NCBI GenBank assembly: GCA_964650945.1
Contig: CAZYXU010000017.1
Coordinates: forward strand, 1 to 42,197
Reading direction: 5' to 3'
DNA from: JAXGPF01 sp964650945
Lineage (GTDB): Bacteria > Verrucomicrobiota > Kiritimatiellia > JAAZAB01
DNA: 42,197 nt
Shown piece after piece: positions 33,716-42,197 of the stretch (the first letter of the stretch is position 1; each line of letters begins with the position of its first letter). The translations under genes were made by a program, and so were the position numbers. The notes beneath the pieces were generated by a model. It searched no databases. It was not told the origin of the DNA and worked only from the letters and a program-made list of their open reading frames with translations.

Positions 33716-35829
33716 AACGGCAGTTCCCCGGGGCGCCGCAAAACGGCCGCGGCCGCGGCGGCGGCCGCTCCGTCGCCGGCGGCCGGCGGCGGCGCCGGGC
33801 TGGACGACAGCATTGCGGTAAATTCATCCTCCGACAAAACCGTTACGCCCAACTTGACCGCGCGGTCCAGTTTTGCGCCCGGATCGGCGCCGGCGACGAC
33901 AAAATCGGTCCGGGCGGAAACGCCGGCCGCCACGCGTCCGCCGCGGCGGCGGATTTCAGCCTCCGCCTGGACCCGCGGCATGCGCAAAAGCGAACCGGTC
34001 AGCACAAAAGCCCGGCCGGCAAACCGGCGGTCGGCGGTCAGCGCATCCGGCAGCCGTTGCAGATTAACCCCCGCCTCCCGCAGGCGGCGGAGCAAGTCGG
34101 CGGTGCGCGGCGCGGCAAAATAATCCACAATACTCCGCGCGGCTACGGGCCCGAGATCGCGGATGGTCATCAACTGTTCCAGAGCGGCATGCGCCAGGGC
34201 ATCCATCCCGTCGAAATGCTGTTCCAGCACCCGGGCCATCCCCAACCCCACCTGCCGGATACCCAGGGCAAAAATCAAGCTGCACAACGGACGCTGCCGC
34301 GCGGCCGCAATGCCGGCCAGGAGATTGTCCGCCGACTTGGCGCCCATGCGTTCCAACCCCGCCAGGGACTGGGCCGTCAGCCGGTACAAATCCGCCGGAT
34401 CCTTCACCAGATCCCGGTCCACCAACTGGTCCACCAGCGCTTCCCCCAGGTTTTCAATATCCATGGCATTGCGCCCCGCGAAATGCATGATCCAGCGCTT
34501 GACCTGGGCCGGGCATTGCATGTTTTCGCAACGCCAGGCGATCTCCCCGGGCCGGCGGCTGATCGGCGCGCCGCAAGCGGGGCATTGCGCCGGCATGGCG
34601 AACACCCGCTCCGTGCCGGTGCGAGCCGCCGTATCCACGGCCGTCAACGCGGGGATGACATCGCCGGCTTTTTCAACCGTAACCAGGTCCCCGATCCGGA
34701 TGTCGCGCCGGGCGATTTCATCGGCATTGTGCAGGGTAGCCCGCTCAATGGTGGAGCCCGCCAGCGCCACCGGCTCCAATTCGGCCACCGGCGTCAACAC
34801 GCCCGTGCGCCCGACCTGGAGGGTGATATCGCGCAGGCGGGTGGCGGCACGGTCCGGGGCAAACTTGTAGGCCACGGCCCAACGGGGACTTTTAGCCGTA
34901 ACCCCCAGGCGTTCATACAAAGCCATCTGGTTGAGCTTGATCACCGCGCCATCGGTTTCAAAGGGGAACTCCGCGCGGATCGCCTGCAAGGCATCAATGG
35001 CAGCCAGCAATGCCGGCAGATCCGGACATTCCCAGTACCGCGGCGGCGTGGGCAAACCCGCCTGCTGCAAATAGCGCAACAACTGCACATGCTCGTCCAC
35101 GGCCAGCCCGGCCGTTTCGCCGCAGCCGTAAAAGATCGCCGCCAGCGGCCGCGCGGCCACCTGGCGCGCATCCAGCAATTTGAGCGAGCCGGCGGCGGCA
35201 TTGCGCGGGTTGGCGAAGGGCGGCTCGCCGGCGGCGGCGCGCGTCCGGTTCAAATCCGCAAAACCGGCGCGGGGCATATAAACCTCGCCGCGCGCTTCCA
35301 GCACCGCCGGCGGGCGCGCGCCGGCCAGCCGCAGGGGGATGCTGCGGATCGTCCGCAGGTTGGCGGTGATGTCATCGCCAATCTCGCCGTTGCCGCGGCT
35401 GCTGCCGGCTGTCAGGAGGCCGTTTTCGTAACGCAGGGAAACCGCCACCCCGTCAATTTTCGGCTCCACCACGAAGGCGCAGGCGGTTTCCGGCAACAAG
35501 CGGGCCGTCCGATCCCAGAAATCCCGCAATTCATCGCGGCTGTAGGTATTGGCCAGGCTCAACATGGGCCGGCGATGCCGCACCGGCCGGAAGGACGGCA
35601 GCGGGGCGCCGCCCACCCTTTGCGTCGGAGAGTCGGGCGTTTGGAGGGCGGGATAACGCTGCTCAAGTTCGGATAATTCGCGGTACAGTTGATCGTAATC
35701 GAAGTCGCTGATTTCCGGGCGGTTTTCCATGTAGTACAGCCGGTCATGCCGCGCCAGCAGTTCGCGCAACTGCCCGGCGCGCGCCTGGGCCGCCGGCGGG
35801 GGGGGCGAAGAATCGGGATGTGCGCTCAT
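33712..35829 (-). CDS. ligA: NAD+-dependent DNA ligase
   Basis: 705 residues. Seals nicks using NAD+. The domain order is complete: Ia (HDRLYYMENRPEISDFDYD), adenylation domain with active-site lysine K124 in EPKIDG, then SRGNGEIGDD and TDGAVIKLN, the OB fold (GRTGVLTPVAEL), a C4 zinc finger (CPACG...CENMQCPAQ), helix-hairpin-helix motifs, and a BRCT domain at the C-terminus (FVLTGSLLRMPRVQAE). An Ala-rich tail of about 20 residues follows. ATG 35829 (MSAHPDS) is preferred over the longer frame from 35865; its ribosome site is weak. It is the first gene of ligA-gspF-addB-addA, sharing 4 bp with gspF. Confidence 0.97.
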   Translation of the reverse strand: MSAHPDSSPPPPAAQARAGQLRELLARHDRLYYMENRPEISDFDYDQLYRELSELEQRYPALQTPDSPTQRVGGAPLPSFRPVRHRRPMLSLANTYSRDELRDFWDRTARLLPETACAFVVEPKIDGVAVSLRYENGLLTAGSSRGNGEIGDDITANLRTIRSIPLRLAGARPPAVLEARGEVYMPRAGFADLNRTRAAAGEPPFANPRNAAAGSLKLLDARQVAARPLAAIFYGCGETAGLAVDEHVQLLRYLQQAGLPTPPRYWECPDLPALLAAIDALQAIRAEFPFETDGAVIKLNQMALYERLGVTAKSPRWAVAYKFAPDRAATRLRDITLQVGRTGVLTPVAELEPVALAGSTIERATLHNADEIARRDIRIGDLVTVEKAGDVIPALTAVDTAARTGTERVFAMPAQCPACGAPISRRPGEIAWRCENMQCPAQVKRWIMHFAGRNAMDIENLGEALVDQLVDRDLVKDPADLYRLTAQSLAGLERMGAKSADNLLAGIAAARQRPLCSLIFALGIRQVGLGMARVLEQHFDGMDALAHAALEQLMTIRDLGPVAARSIVDYFAAPRTADLLRRLREAGVNLQRLPDALTADRRFAGRAFVLTGSLLRMPRVQAEAEIRRRGGRVAAGVSARTDFVVAGADPGAKLDRAVKLGVTVLSEDEFTAMLSSSPAPPPAAGDGAAAAAAAAVLRRPGELPL

Positions 35830-36022
35830 AATCTTTAAATTAGCAACTGGCAATTCGGCCTGCACCCGGGAAACCGGCGTTTGAAAACGGCCGGCGACAA
35901 TCTGATTGACAACACCTTGATGATATTGTTAAAAAGTCAATGACATGCTGGCAATCAAATCAAATCCCATGACAGAGTTTTGGAAATAGTCCAGTAATTT
36001 AAATTTTCCAATTTCCAACACA

Positions 36023-36035
36023 TATAATACCGGAG
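36023..36035 (+). promoter_or_regulatory. -10 box and ribosome-binding site before the secreted-protein gene
   Basis: A consensus TATAAT (36023-36028) is followed by GGAG (36032-36035) 8 nt before ATG 36044. No good -35 stands 17 bp upstream. A stronger TTGACA lies at 35906-35911, inside a TTGAC...GTCAA dyad that also offers TTGACT on the opposite strand toward ligA. The 214-bp gap thus probably holds divergent promoters. Confidence 0.4.
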
Positions 36036-36043
36036 AAAACGAT

Positions 36044-36787
36044 ATGTTCAAGCATTCTTGCATCATGCCGCTGGCGGTGCTGCTGTTTTGCTGGCCGCAC
36101 ACGCAGGCCGGCGCCCAAAACCGTGAATTGACCGCGGAAACCACCGGGCATCGCTACGTTTTTTACACCCCGGGCAAGGAGCCGGCGGCGCCGGCAAAAA
36201 CGCTGGCCAGCCTGCGCCTGGCGCTCAGCCCCTGCGCCAACCGGCTGACGGTAATGGACTACAACCTGCAGGCGCAAGTATACCAGGACAGCGACATCCA
36301 AAAAGCCCGGCATGACGGTTTGCACTGGTCCGCGCAAAGCGAACGCGGCATCACGCGCTACATTCCCCGGATAACCCTGACCGCGCGCAACAAGCCGGTG
36401 GAAATCGGGACCGTGATGGTGATTGAATATTTCAGCCAGGATCTGGCGGACAAGGACGGGATAACCCGCGAGGCCGTGGAGCACATACCGCTGGTGCTGA
36501 CGTCGAAGGGGCAGGCGATTGTCTTTGACGGCATAGGGGTACCGCTGTTCAAATCCGAAACTCAAGGCAGCAACCTGGCCGGCCGCATCTCCAGCAGCCA
36601 GCAAGGCAAGGAACTGCTGGGCGTGATCATCAGCCTGTTCCATGAAGGCGAATTGCTTTACCAGCAATATGCCCCGGCGGTGCTCTCCAAATTCTGCGCG
36701 CCCGCCATGGCCGAGCCGCAAAAGCCCCGTCATTTCCAGCAAGGCGAATTCCAGCCTCCGCCCCGCCCCTGGCGCCGTGGTCCATGA
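36044..36787 (+). CDS. Secreted protein of unknown function
   Basis: 247 residues. A signal peptide (CIMPLAVLLFCWPHTQAGA, cleavage after about residue 24) directs it to the periplasm. The mature part has regular beta-strand-like stretches (RLTVMDYNLQAQVYQD, RYIPRITLTARNKPVEIGTVMVIEYFSQDL) and a Gln/Pro/Arg-rich tail. No family is recognised by eye. It is flanked by ligA (divergent) and by the Ig-like/FG-GAP protein (convergent), with a REP-like element in the downstream gap. GGAG 8 nt before the ATG and a TATAAT support expression. Confidence 0.7.
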   Translation: MFKHSCIMPLAVLLFCWPHTQAGAQNRELTAETTGHRYVFYTPGKEPAAPAKTLASLRLALSPCANRLTVMDYNLQAQVYQDSDIQKARHDGLHWSAQSERGITRYIPRITLTARNKPVEIGTVMVIEYFSQDLADKDGITREAVEHIPLVLTSKGQAIVFDGIGVPLFKSETQGSNLAGRISSSQQGKELLGVIISLFHEGELLYQQYAPAVLSKFCAPAMAEPQKPRHFQQGEFQPPPRPWRRGP

Positions 36788-36805
36788 TCGCCCAGGCGTA
36801 TTGCA

Positions 36806-36841
36806 GATCGCCGCGTAGGAGCGGCGTTACACGCCGCGATC
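36806..36841. repeat. REP-like palindromic element
   Basis: GTAGGA (36815-36820) is followed immediately by GCGGCG, a 5-nt loop and CGCCGC (36821-36837), then GATC; GATC also stands at the left end. A GTAG-headed palindrome of this kind is the classical form of REP sequences mobilised by RAYT transposases in gammaproteobacteria. It lies in the 81-bp gap between two convergent genes, where it could also act as a terminator hairpin. Single copy in this window. Confidence 0.65.
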
Positions 36842-36868
36842 TCGCCACTGCCGGTTTTCACAGGCGGA

Positions 36869-39163
36869 TCACCAGCTCACCCGCCAGGTGCCGGTGCTGA
36901 GCTGAAACGTCTGGCCGCGGTAAGGAATGTTGAAATCCGTCAGGCTCGACAACTCTACGCACCAGACGATGAAATCTCCGTCAATCTCAGCCTGCGCCGG
37001 ATCGCAGAACGGATCGCTGTCGTAATAGCCTGACAACGGGATGCCGCCGCCATTGCTTACGCCAAACTCCGTCTCGCGCAGGAGGCCGCTGCCGCTCAGG
37101 CGCATCTGCCATAAATTCGCGGCGGACCGGTAAACCGCAATATCCAGTTTGCCGTCGCCATCGTAATCGCCGGGCGCGGGCAGCGCGCCGAAGCCGCCCA
37201 GCGTTTCCTCCCAGACCCCGTCGCGCGAGCCGCGCACGGTCCATCTACCCGTGGCGGGGGCGTAAACCGCCAGATCCGCCGCGCCATCGCCGTCGTAATC
37301 GCCCGGCACGCCTTCCTTCCCGGGGCCGCCGAAGGCCACTTCCTGCAATGTCCAGGTGGGAACATTGCCGATGTACCAGCGCCCGCCGGCCGCCCAATAA
37401 ATCGCCGGATCGGTCATGCCGTCACCGTTGTAGTCGGCGGGCTTAGCCACCGCCTCCGACCAGCCGAAAACCACCGAGGCGTATTGCTCCTGCGGCAACA
37501 GCCAGGCGTGCCAGGTGCCGCTGGCCTGGTCGTACAAACACAGGTCCAGGAAGCCGTTGCCGTCGTAATCGCCGGGCACCGGGGTCATGTTCACGCCCGG
37601 CGCGCCGAAAAAGTAGCGTCCGCTGAATCCGCCGGACAAGCGCCCGTACCAGTAACCATCGAAGTAATTGTAAAACCACAAATCCGCCAGGCCATCGCCG
37701 TCAAAATCAGAGGGCGTCACGACGATTTTACCGGAGCGATAAGCGCTGACGGCGATCTGGCTCAAAGGCGTCGGGTTGTCATCCGTCGCGCGGACTTTAA
37801 CCCGCAAATACTTGCCGCGGTCGGCCGAGGTCACCTCGTAATCGGTGGCCGCCGCCCAACTGCGCACCACTACCTGGCCGGCGCCGCCGGGATCATTAGC
37901 GCGTTCCCATTGGTATTCGAAGCGCAAACGTTCCATATTGCGCCACAGCCCCGGGCGCGCCTGCAGGACACGCCCCACGTTGGGGATGCCGAGGATTTCC
38001 GGGGGCTCGTAATTCAGGGGTACGCGGCTGGCGACGGTCAGGCTGGCCGGCAAAATCAGCGGCGCATTGATGGCGCGGATACCATCGGCTTCATCCCAGG
38101 CGTCGACGGAAAAATCGCCGGCATAACTGCCCGGCGCCAGAGCGCCGGCGGAAAACACGACGCTGACCGCCGCGGTGCCATCCTGAACCACGCCGGTTTC
38201 CGGCTCGAACCGCAGCCACGGCAAGTCGGTGCTGAGCTGGTAGCGCATGTTGCGGCGGGGCGCGCCGGCGCTGTTCCAGATACGCAGCACATTCGTGACG
38301 GAAAGCTGCTGCAACAACTGCGCGGAAACCTGGTTGGCGCTCACAGCCAGCGCCGCGCGCCCGATCACCCGCAATTGCAGATTGGTGGTCAGGGCCCCGA
38401 CGGGGGCGCCGCTTAAATCATCCACGCCGCGCACCGTCAGCACGCCGCCATAAACACCCGCGGGTATGCCGGCCACGTCATATTTAACGGTCAGGTTGTG
38501 CTGTTCCCCGCTGCTCACGCCCACGGAAGGCGTGACGGATGTCATCCATTGCCTTAAGTCGTCCGACAAGTCCACTTCATACCGCATGCGGCCGACCGGC
38601 GCCGCGCTCTTGTTCCAGACCTGGAAAAAACGATCCGCCACGGCTTCGCCTTCCTGAATCTGCACATTCAGGTCCGGCTCAACCAGCCCGACATTCCAGC
38701 CGGGGACCGGGGTTTGATTAACCCGCAAGGTCACATTCACAATCACCGGGCTGCCGCCGGCGCCCGGGGCCGTAATTGTCAGCCAGCCCTTGTAAGTGGC
38801 GCCAGGCAGGTTGCTGCTCGCATAGACCACCGCGTGGGTGATGGTTTCGCCATAGCTCACGCCGCTGGTGGGCGAAACCGCCAGCCAATTACCGCCATCC
38901 AGGGTTTGCACCGCGATCTGATAGGGCATGGCCTCCCCGGCGGGAAAGCCATGGTTCGCCACCCGCACTTCAGCCGGCGCGGCCGTATAACCCGTGGTTG
39001 CTTCGCTGTTGATTTCCGCCGGATCCACCCACAGCACCGGGACGGCGGCGGCGGGCCAGGCTGCGCACAAAATCACGGCCACCCAGCTCAACCGGCAGCG
39101 CCAGGGGCGCCGCCAGTTGAAGTGCGCGGTAAGATTAACGGCAACTTGCCGGATAGCATGCAT
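36869..39163 (-). CDS. Secreted Ig-like / FG-GAP (VCBS) repeat protein
   Basis: 764 residues from ATG 39163 (GGAG at 7 nt; ATG 39169 lies too close to it). A long signal peptide ends near WPAAAVP. Residues ~45-370 hold three BACON/HYDIN-like Ig domains (WLAVSPTSGVSYGE, WMTSVTPSVGVSSGE, WLRFEPETGVVQDG). Residues ~375-480 are an Ig/A-domain-like linker (YQWERAND, DYEVTSADRGKYLRVKV). Residues ~480-725 are five FG-GAP repeats with calcium-binding loops of the form D-x-D-G-D-G (FDGDGLADL, YDGNGFLDL, YNGDGMTDP, YDGDGAADL, YDGDGKLDI), forming a beta-propeller-like module. It is an extracellular or surface protein, probably binding carbohydrate or protein; the ligand is unknown. Confidence 0.85.
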   Translation of the reverse strand: MHAIRQVAVNLTAHFNWRRPWRCRLSWVAVILCAAWPAAAVPVLWVDPAEINSEATTGYTAAPAEVRVANHGFPAGEAMPYQIAVQTLDGGNWLAVSPTSGVSYGETITHAVVYASSNLPGATYKGWLTITAPGAGGSPVIVNVTLRVNQTPVPGWNVGLVEPDLNVQIQEGEAVADRFFQVWNKSAAPVGRMRYEVDLSDDLRQWMTSVTPSVGVSSGEQHNLTVKYDVAGIPAGVYGGVLTVRGVDDLSGAPVGALTTNLQLRVIGRAALAVSANQVSAQLLQQLSVTNVLRIWNSAGAPRRNMRYQLSTDLPWLRFEPETGVVQDGTAAVSVVFSAGALAPGSYAGDFSVDAWDEADGIRAINAPLILPASLTVASRVPLNYEPPEILGIPNVGRVLQARPGLWRNMERLRFEYQWERANDPGGAGQVVVRSWAAATDYEVTSADRGKYLRVKVRATDDNPTPLSQIAVSAYRSGKIVVTPSDFDGDGLADLWFYNYFDGYWYGRLSGGFSGRYFFGAPGVNMTPVPGDYDGNGFLDLCLYDQASGTWHAWLLPQEQYASVVFGWSEAVAKPADYNGDGMTDPAIYWAAGGRWYIGNVPTWTLQEVAFGGPGKEGVPGDYDGDGAADLAVYAPATGRWTVRGSRDGVWEETLGGFGALPAPGDYDGDGKLDIAVYRSAANLWQMRLSGSGLLRETEFGVSNGGGIPLSGYYDSDPFCDPAQAEIDGDFIVWCVELSSLTDFNIPYRGQTFQLSTGTWRVSW

Positions 39164-39220
39164 ATCCATTCTCCGTTGAGTTTTAAAACGGCCAGATTAC
39201 GGGCTTTCCCAGCTCCCTAA

Positions 39221-39249
39221 AACATACCTAAATTCAGATCAAAACACAA
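39221..39249 (-). promoter_or_regulatory. Putative promoter of the FG-GAP protein gene
   Basis: On the minus strand TTGTGT (39244-39249) and TATGTT (39221-39226) are spaced 17 bp, about 58 bp before the start. It lies in the 150-bp A/T-rich gap before the coiled-coil gene's stop. Confidence 0.35.
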
Positions 39250-39319
39250 GCTAGATTCAACATAAAAATTTAACCGCATTGCCGCATGCCTTTTGAAAAA
39301 TATCGCGGAATGGCGCTAG

Positions 39320-41884
39320 TTACTGCCGGGCCGCCTCCGCAATCGCCTGGCGCAGCTTGCCGATCAGCGTTGAAGCAGGATCCATGCTTTGGATAAAGAG
39401 CAACATGCGCAAGGCCTGGGGCCGGTTGTCGTGCCGCAAATAACACAAACCGGCCTGATAGGCGGATTGACAGGCCTGCTGGACTTCGCCTTTACGGGCA
39501 TACGCCACGCCCAGGTTGTAATGGGCGCCGGCGAGTTCGGGGTCGGACTGAAGGGTACGCTTGAAAGCGACTATGGCGCCATCCACGTCGCCGGCATCCC
39601 AGCGTTGGATGCCGTCACGGTAATGCTCATCCGCCTGCCGGCGCGCGGGGTCCGCCGGGCCGGCCGGGACGGCAGCCGGCGCGGATGCGCGACGGGCCTC
39701 AGCCAGCAACCGGGCCTCGGCCGCCTCCAGGTCCGCGGCGGCGGCCGGCGCCGGCGGCGGACGGCCTTCCATGCGGCGCAGGCGCTCTTCCATGACGGCG
39801 CGCTGGTTTTGCGCATCGGCCAATTCGGCGCGGGTCTGCTGAAGGAGGGCGGTCTGCGCGTTCAGCTCGCGCATAACGACCTCCAGCAGGTCAACCTGCC
39901 GGGCAAGTTGGTGTAATTCGGCCCGCGCCGTCTCGTGCTCCGCGCCGGCCGGCGCCGCGCGCGCCGCCATTTCGCCGCTCAGTTTTTCCAACTGGTCGGT
40001 CTTTTCGCGCAGCGCCTGGTTTGCCGCCAAATGCTCCGCCAGGGCGCGGGACTGGCCGGCAAGCTTATCAATTTTATCGCGCAGGCCGGCGGCCTCGCCC
40101 CGCAGTTCGGTCCATTTTTGCGTCACCGCCTGCAGGCGTGCCGCGGCGGCCTGTTGCAGGGCGCGGGCTTTTTCAAGGTCCCGGGCGGCATCCCGGCCGG
40201 AACGGACCTGTTTTTCCAACACAGTTTGTGCTTTCCGGGCGTCAGCCAATTCCTGCTGCAGGGCTTGAATCTGCCGCGTTTGTTCATCCACGCGGCCCGC
40301 CTGTTCCGCAATGGCCTTTTCCACGCCCTCGTTTTTCCGGACCTGCTCCGCCGCCTGCTGCCGCAGTTGTTCGCCTTCGGCCTGTGCGGCCGCCAATGCC
40401 TCCAGGCCGCGGCGGGCCTCCTCCAGTTTTTGCTGTAATTTCGACTGGCGCTTTTCGGCAGCGGCGCGTTCCGCCCCCAGGCCGGCCAGCCGCTGCTCCA
40501 GGTCCTTGCCGGCGCGATGCAGCTCGGCGAGTTGCCGGCGCGTTTCCAAGACGGCCGCCTGCCGGGCGTCCGCGGAAGCCAGCCCGGCGCGCTGTTCCGC
40601 CAGGCGGGCTTCCAGTTGCCGGGTGTTTGCCTGCAAGGACGCGGCAGCCGCGGCGGCCTGCTCCAATTCGCGTTGACGGGCCGCCTGGGCGGCGCGCGCC
40701 GTATCCAGTTCCCCCTGGAGTTGTTGCGCATCGCGCGTCGCGCTTTCCAATGCGGCTTGTTGCTTAAGGCCAAGATCGAGCTCCCGCTGCAAGGCCTGGA
40801 TCCGGCGCGTCTGCTCCGCCGCCAGAGCGGTCTGTTCCGCGACGGCCTTGGCCACGTCCTCGTTTTTACGGACCTGTTCCGCCGCCTGCTGCCGCAGTTG
40901 TTCGCCCTCGGCCTGCGCGGCGGTCAGGGCCTGCTGGCGGCGGCGGGACTCCTCCAGTTCCTTCACCAAATTCGCCTGGCGCTTCTCGGTAGCGGCGCGC
41001 TCCGTCGCGATACCGGCGAAACGCTGTTCCAGCGCCGCGCCCGCGGCGCGCAATTCGTCGAGATGCCGGCGCATTTTCAGGGTGGCGGCATACTCGGATT
41101 CTTCCGTCGCCAGACCGGCGCGCAGGTCCGCCAGGCGGCTTTCAAGCTGCAGCACATTGTTTTCCATGGCATCGGCGGCGGCGGCGGCTTGCTCCAATTC
41201 GCGCAGGCGGGTTTCCCGGGCCGCGCGCATTTGTTCGAGTTCCGCGCGGATTTGCTGCGCGTCGCGCGCCTGCCCGTCATATTCCTGGCCCCGCTGCTCC
41301 AATTCCCGCAAAGTCTGCCGGGCTTCCCGGAGGCGTTGCTCCTGCTCGGCCCGCGCGGCGTGCATCTCCGCCAATTGCCGCTCGGACTCCTTGCGCGTCT
41401 GGCGCAAGTCCGCGAGTTGGTTGTGCAGCGCTTGCGCCCGGCCCGACTGGCGGGCGGCCGCTTCCAACTGTTTTCCCAGTTCGCCGATCCGCCCGCGCAA
41501 TGCGTTTAATTCCTTCTGCCGCGCGGCCGTTTCCTCCGCCAGCGCTTCCCGCGCGGCATCGGTTTTTTCCCCGCGGTCCTGCTCCAGCCGCAATTGGCGG
41601 TCCAGCAACTCCGCCTCCTGCAACAGGCCGCGCATCTCGCGCAGCAATTCCAGCGACGTGTTTTCCAGCCGCTGCAATTCCAACACCGCCGGTCCGGCCC
41701 GGTCCGCGGCTGACGCCGCGGCAGCCCCCGGCGGCAACTTCCCGTCCGCGGCCATGGCCGACCAGGCAAACCCGGCCAAGACAACCAGCCCGGCCATCCG
41801 CGATCGCCGGGACCGGCAACCCTCGAGAATTTTAGCCAACCGCATTTGCAGCATGTCCCAACGGCACCGGCTGAAATATTGCAT
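39320..41884 (-). CDS. Secreted or anchored long coiled-coil protein with C-terminal TPRs
   Basis: 854 residues. ATG 41884 has GGAGG at 6 nt. A long basic N-region precedes a hydrophobic stretch (MAGLVVLAGFAWSAMAA, residues ~30-47), which is a signal peptide or anchor. Residues ~60-690 are almost pure heptad coiled coil rich in Glu, Gln, Ala, Arg and Leu. Two segments 177 residues apart are near copies: both contain AEGEQLRQQAAEQVRKNE, and the DNA keeps about 50 of 54 bases (40331-40384 and 40862-40915). Residues ~755-854 carry about two TPR repeats (AGAHYNLGVAYARKGEVQQA). Coiled coil plus TPR suggests a scaffold of the cell envelope; the partner is unknown. A tRNA gene lies 70 bp upstream. 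Confidence 0.82.
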   Translation of the reverse strand: MQYFSRCRWDMLQMRLAKILEGCRSRRSRMAGLVVLAGFAWSAMAADGKLPPGAAAASAADRAGPAVLELQRLENTSLELLREMRGLLQEAELLDRQLRLEQDRGEKTDAAREALAEETAARQKELNALRGRIGELGKQLEAAARQSGRAQALHNQLADLRQTRKESERQLAEMHAARAEQEQRLREARQTLRELEQRGQEYDGQARDAQQIRAELEQMRAARETRLRELEQAAAAADAMENNVLQLESRLADLRAGLATEESEYAATLKMRRHLDELRAAGAALEQRFAGIATERAATEKRQANLVKELEESRRRQQALTAAQAEGEQLRQQAAEQVRKNEDVAKAVAEQTALAAEQTRRIQALQRELDLGLKQQAALESATRDAQQLQGELDTARAAQAARQRELEQAAAAAASLQANTRQLEARLAEQRAGLASADARQAAVLETRRQLAELHRAGKDLEQRLAGLGAERAAAEKRQSKLQQKLEEARRGLEALAAAQAEGEQLRQQAAEQVRKNEGVEKAIAEQAGRVDEQTRQIQALQQELADARKAQTVLEKQVRSGRDAARDLEKARALQQAAAARLQAVTQKWTELRGEAAGLRDKIDKLAGQSRALAEHLAANQALREKTDQLEKLSGEMAARAAPAGAEHETARAELHQLARQVDLLEVVMRELNAQTALLQQTRAELADAQNQRAVMEERLRRMEGRPPPAPAAAADLEAAEARLLAEARRASAPAAVPAGPADPARRQADEHYRDGIQRWDAGDVDGAIVAFKRTLQSDPELAGAHYNLGVAYARKGEVQQACQSAYQAGLCYLRHDNRPQALRMLLFIQSMDPASTLIGKLRQAIAEAARQ

Positions 41885-41954
41885 ACAACGCCTCCATCGG
41901 CGGGTTGCGGCCCGCCGCCCAAAACCACCATTTTGAAAACCGCCCGACTCCCAG

Positions 41955-42028
<74 letters not shown>

Positions 42029-42150
42029 GGAGATTAATCCTGAATTATGCACGATGAACTGCGGCATCCGCCATCGTTTCGAAAACGCCGATTCGCGAAA
42101 ATGTTAACAAGTCGCCCTCCAAAAGGCAACTAAAACGGCGGGGCCTGTCG

Positions 42151-42197
42151 TGTAGTTTTCAAAACAGGAATATTTTGTAGTTTTCAAAACAGGAATA
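42151..42197. repeat. 25-bp tandem repeat array (start; cut by window end)
   Basis: Unit TGTAGTTTTCAAAACAGG plus AATATTT (25 bp) is repeated at 42151-42175 and again, identical over the 22 bp available, at 42176-42197 where the window ends. Each unit has the palindrome GTTTTCAAAAC in its centre. The 120 bp between it and the tRNA shows no gene, only small palindromes (TTCGCGAA). Confidence 0.75.

Noticed and set aside
42151..42197. Start of a CRISPR array.
   Set aside because: The 25-bp units follow each other with no spacers, and no cas genes are present.

Overview
The window is GC-rich, gene-dense bacterial chromosome; no stretch without a gene exceeds about 215 bp. The mix of genes fits a free-living or gut-type member of the PVC group, most likely Lentisphaerota or Kiritimatiellota. 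That placement is inference from gene content only: a methyl-THF methyltransferase beside formyl-THF ligase, an MtaA/UroD-like protein fused to thioredoxin folds, a divergent NagB-like protein in a sugar locus, and intergenic short-repeat elements. No rRNA or other phylogenetic marker was examined.

Layout. (1) 1-2705, minus strand: a TetR (CerR-type) regulator, a TolC-type outer-membrane lipoprotein and the start of an RND membrane-fusion protein form an efflux operon. (2) 2843-5674, plus strand: a one-carbon pair, pterin-binding methyltransferase and formate-THF ligase, converges on (3) 13171-5680, minus strand: purB, purA, glmS, a membrane-anchored Ser/Thr kinase and the UroD-like/thioredoxin fusion. 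purB is preceded by a good promoter and, just upstream, by the orphaned C-terminus of a LacI-type regulator. (4) 13178-20923, minus strand: an accessory carbohydrate-type locus of a NagB-like protein with altered active site, a 1205-residue glycosidase-like protein, a cytoplasmic beta-propeller and a two-domain amidohydrolase. A/T-rich palindromes and short repeats lie between its genes. (5) 21112-25417, plus strand: a polyphosphate module (ppk, a calcineurin-like phosphoesterase, ppx). (6) 25227-35829, minus strand: ligA, an orphan gspF, addB and addA, nearly all overlapping. (7) 36044-42028: a secreted protein of unknown function, a secreted Ig-like/FG-GAP protein, a secreted coiled-coil/TPR protein and tRNA-Arg(UCU). 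The window ends inside a 25-bp tandem repeat.

How the parts fit. The purB-purA-glmS block is housekeeping, and the methyltransferase, formyl-THF ligase and UroD-like fusion look like parts of one methyl-group economy although they are convergent. ppk and ppx make and degrade polyphosphate. addAB and ligA are DNA repair. The region most likely to hold undescribed biology is 13079-21100: four genes that look like a sugar-derivative pathway, two of them with degenerate or altered catalytic sites, bounded by a truncated regulator and by repeats shared with the glmS leader. All function calls rest on reading protein motifs by eye; no database search was run.
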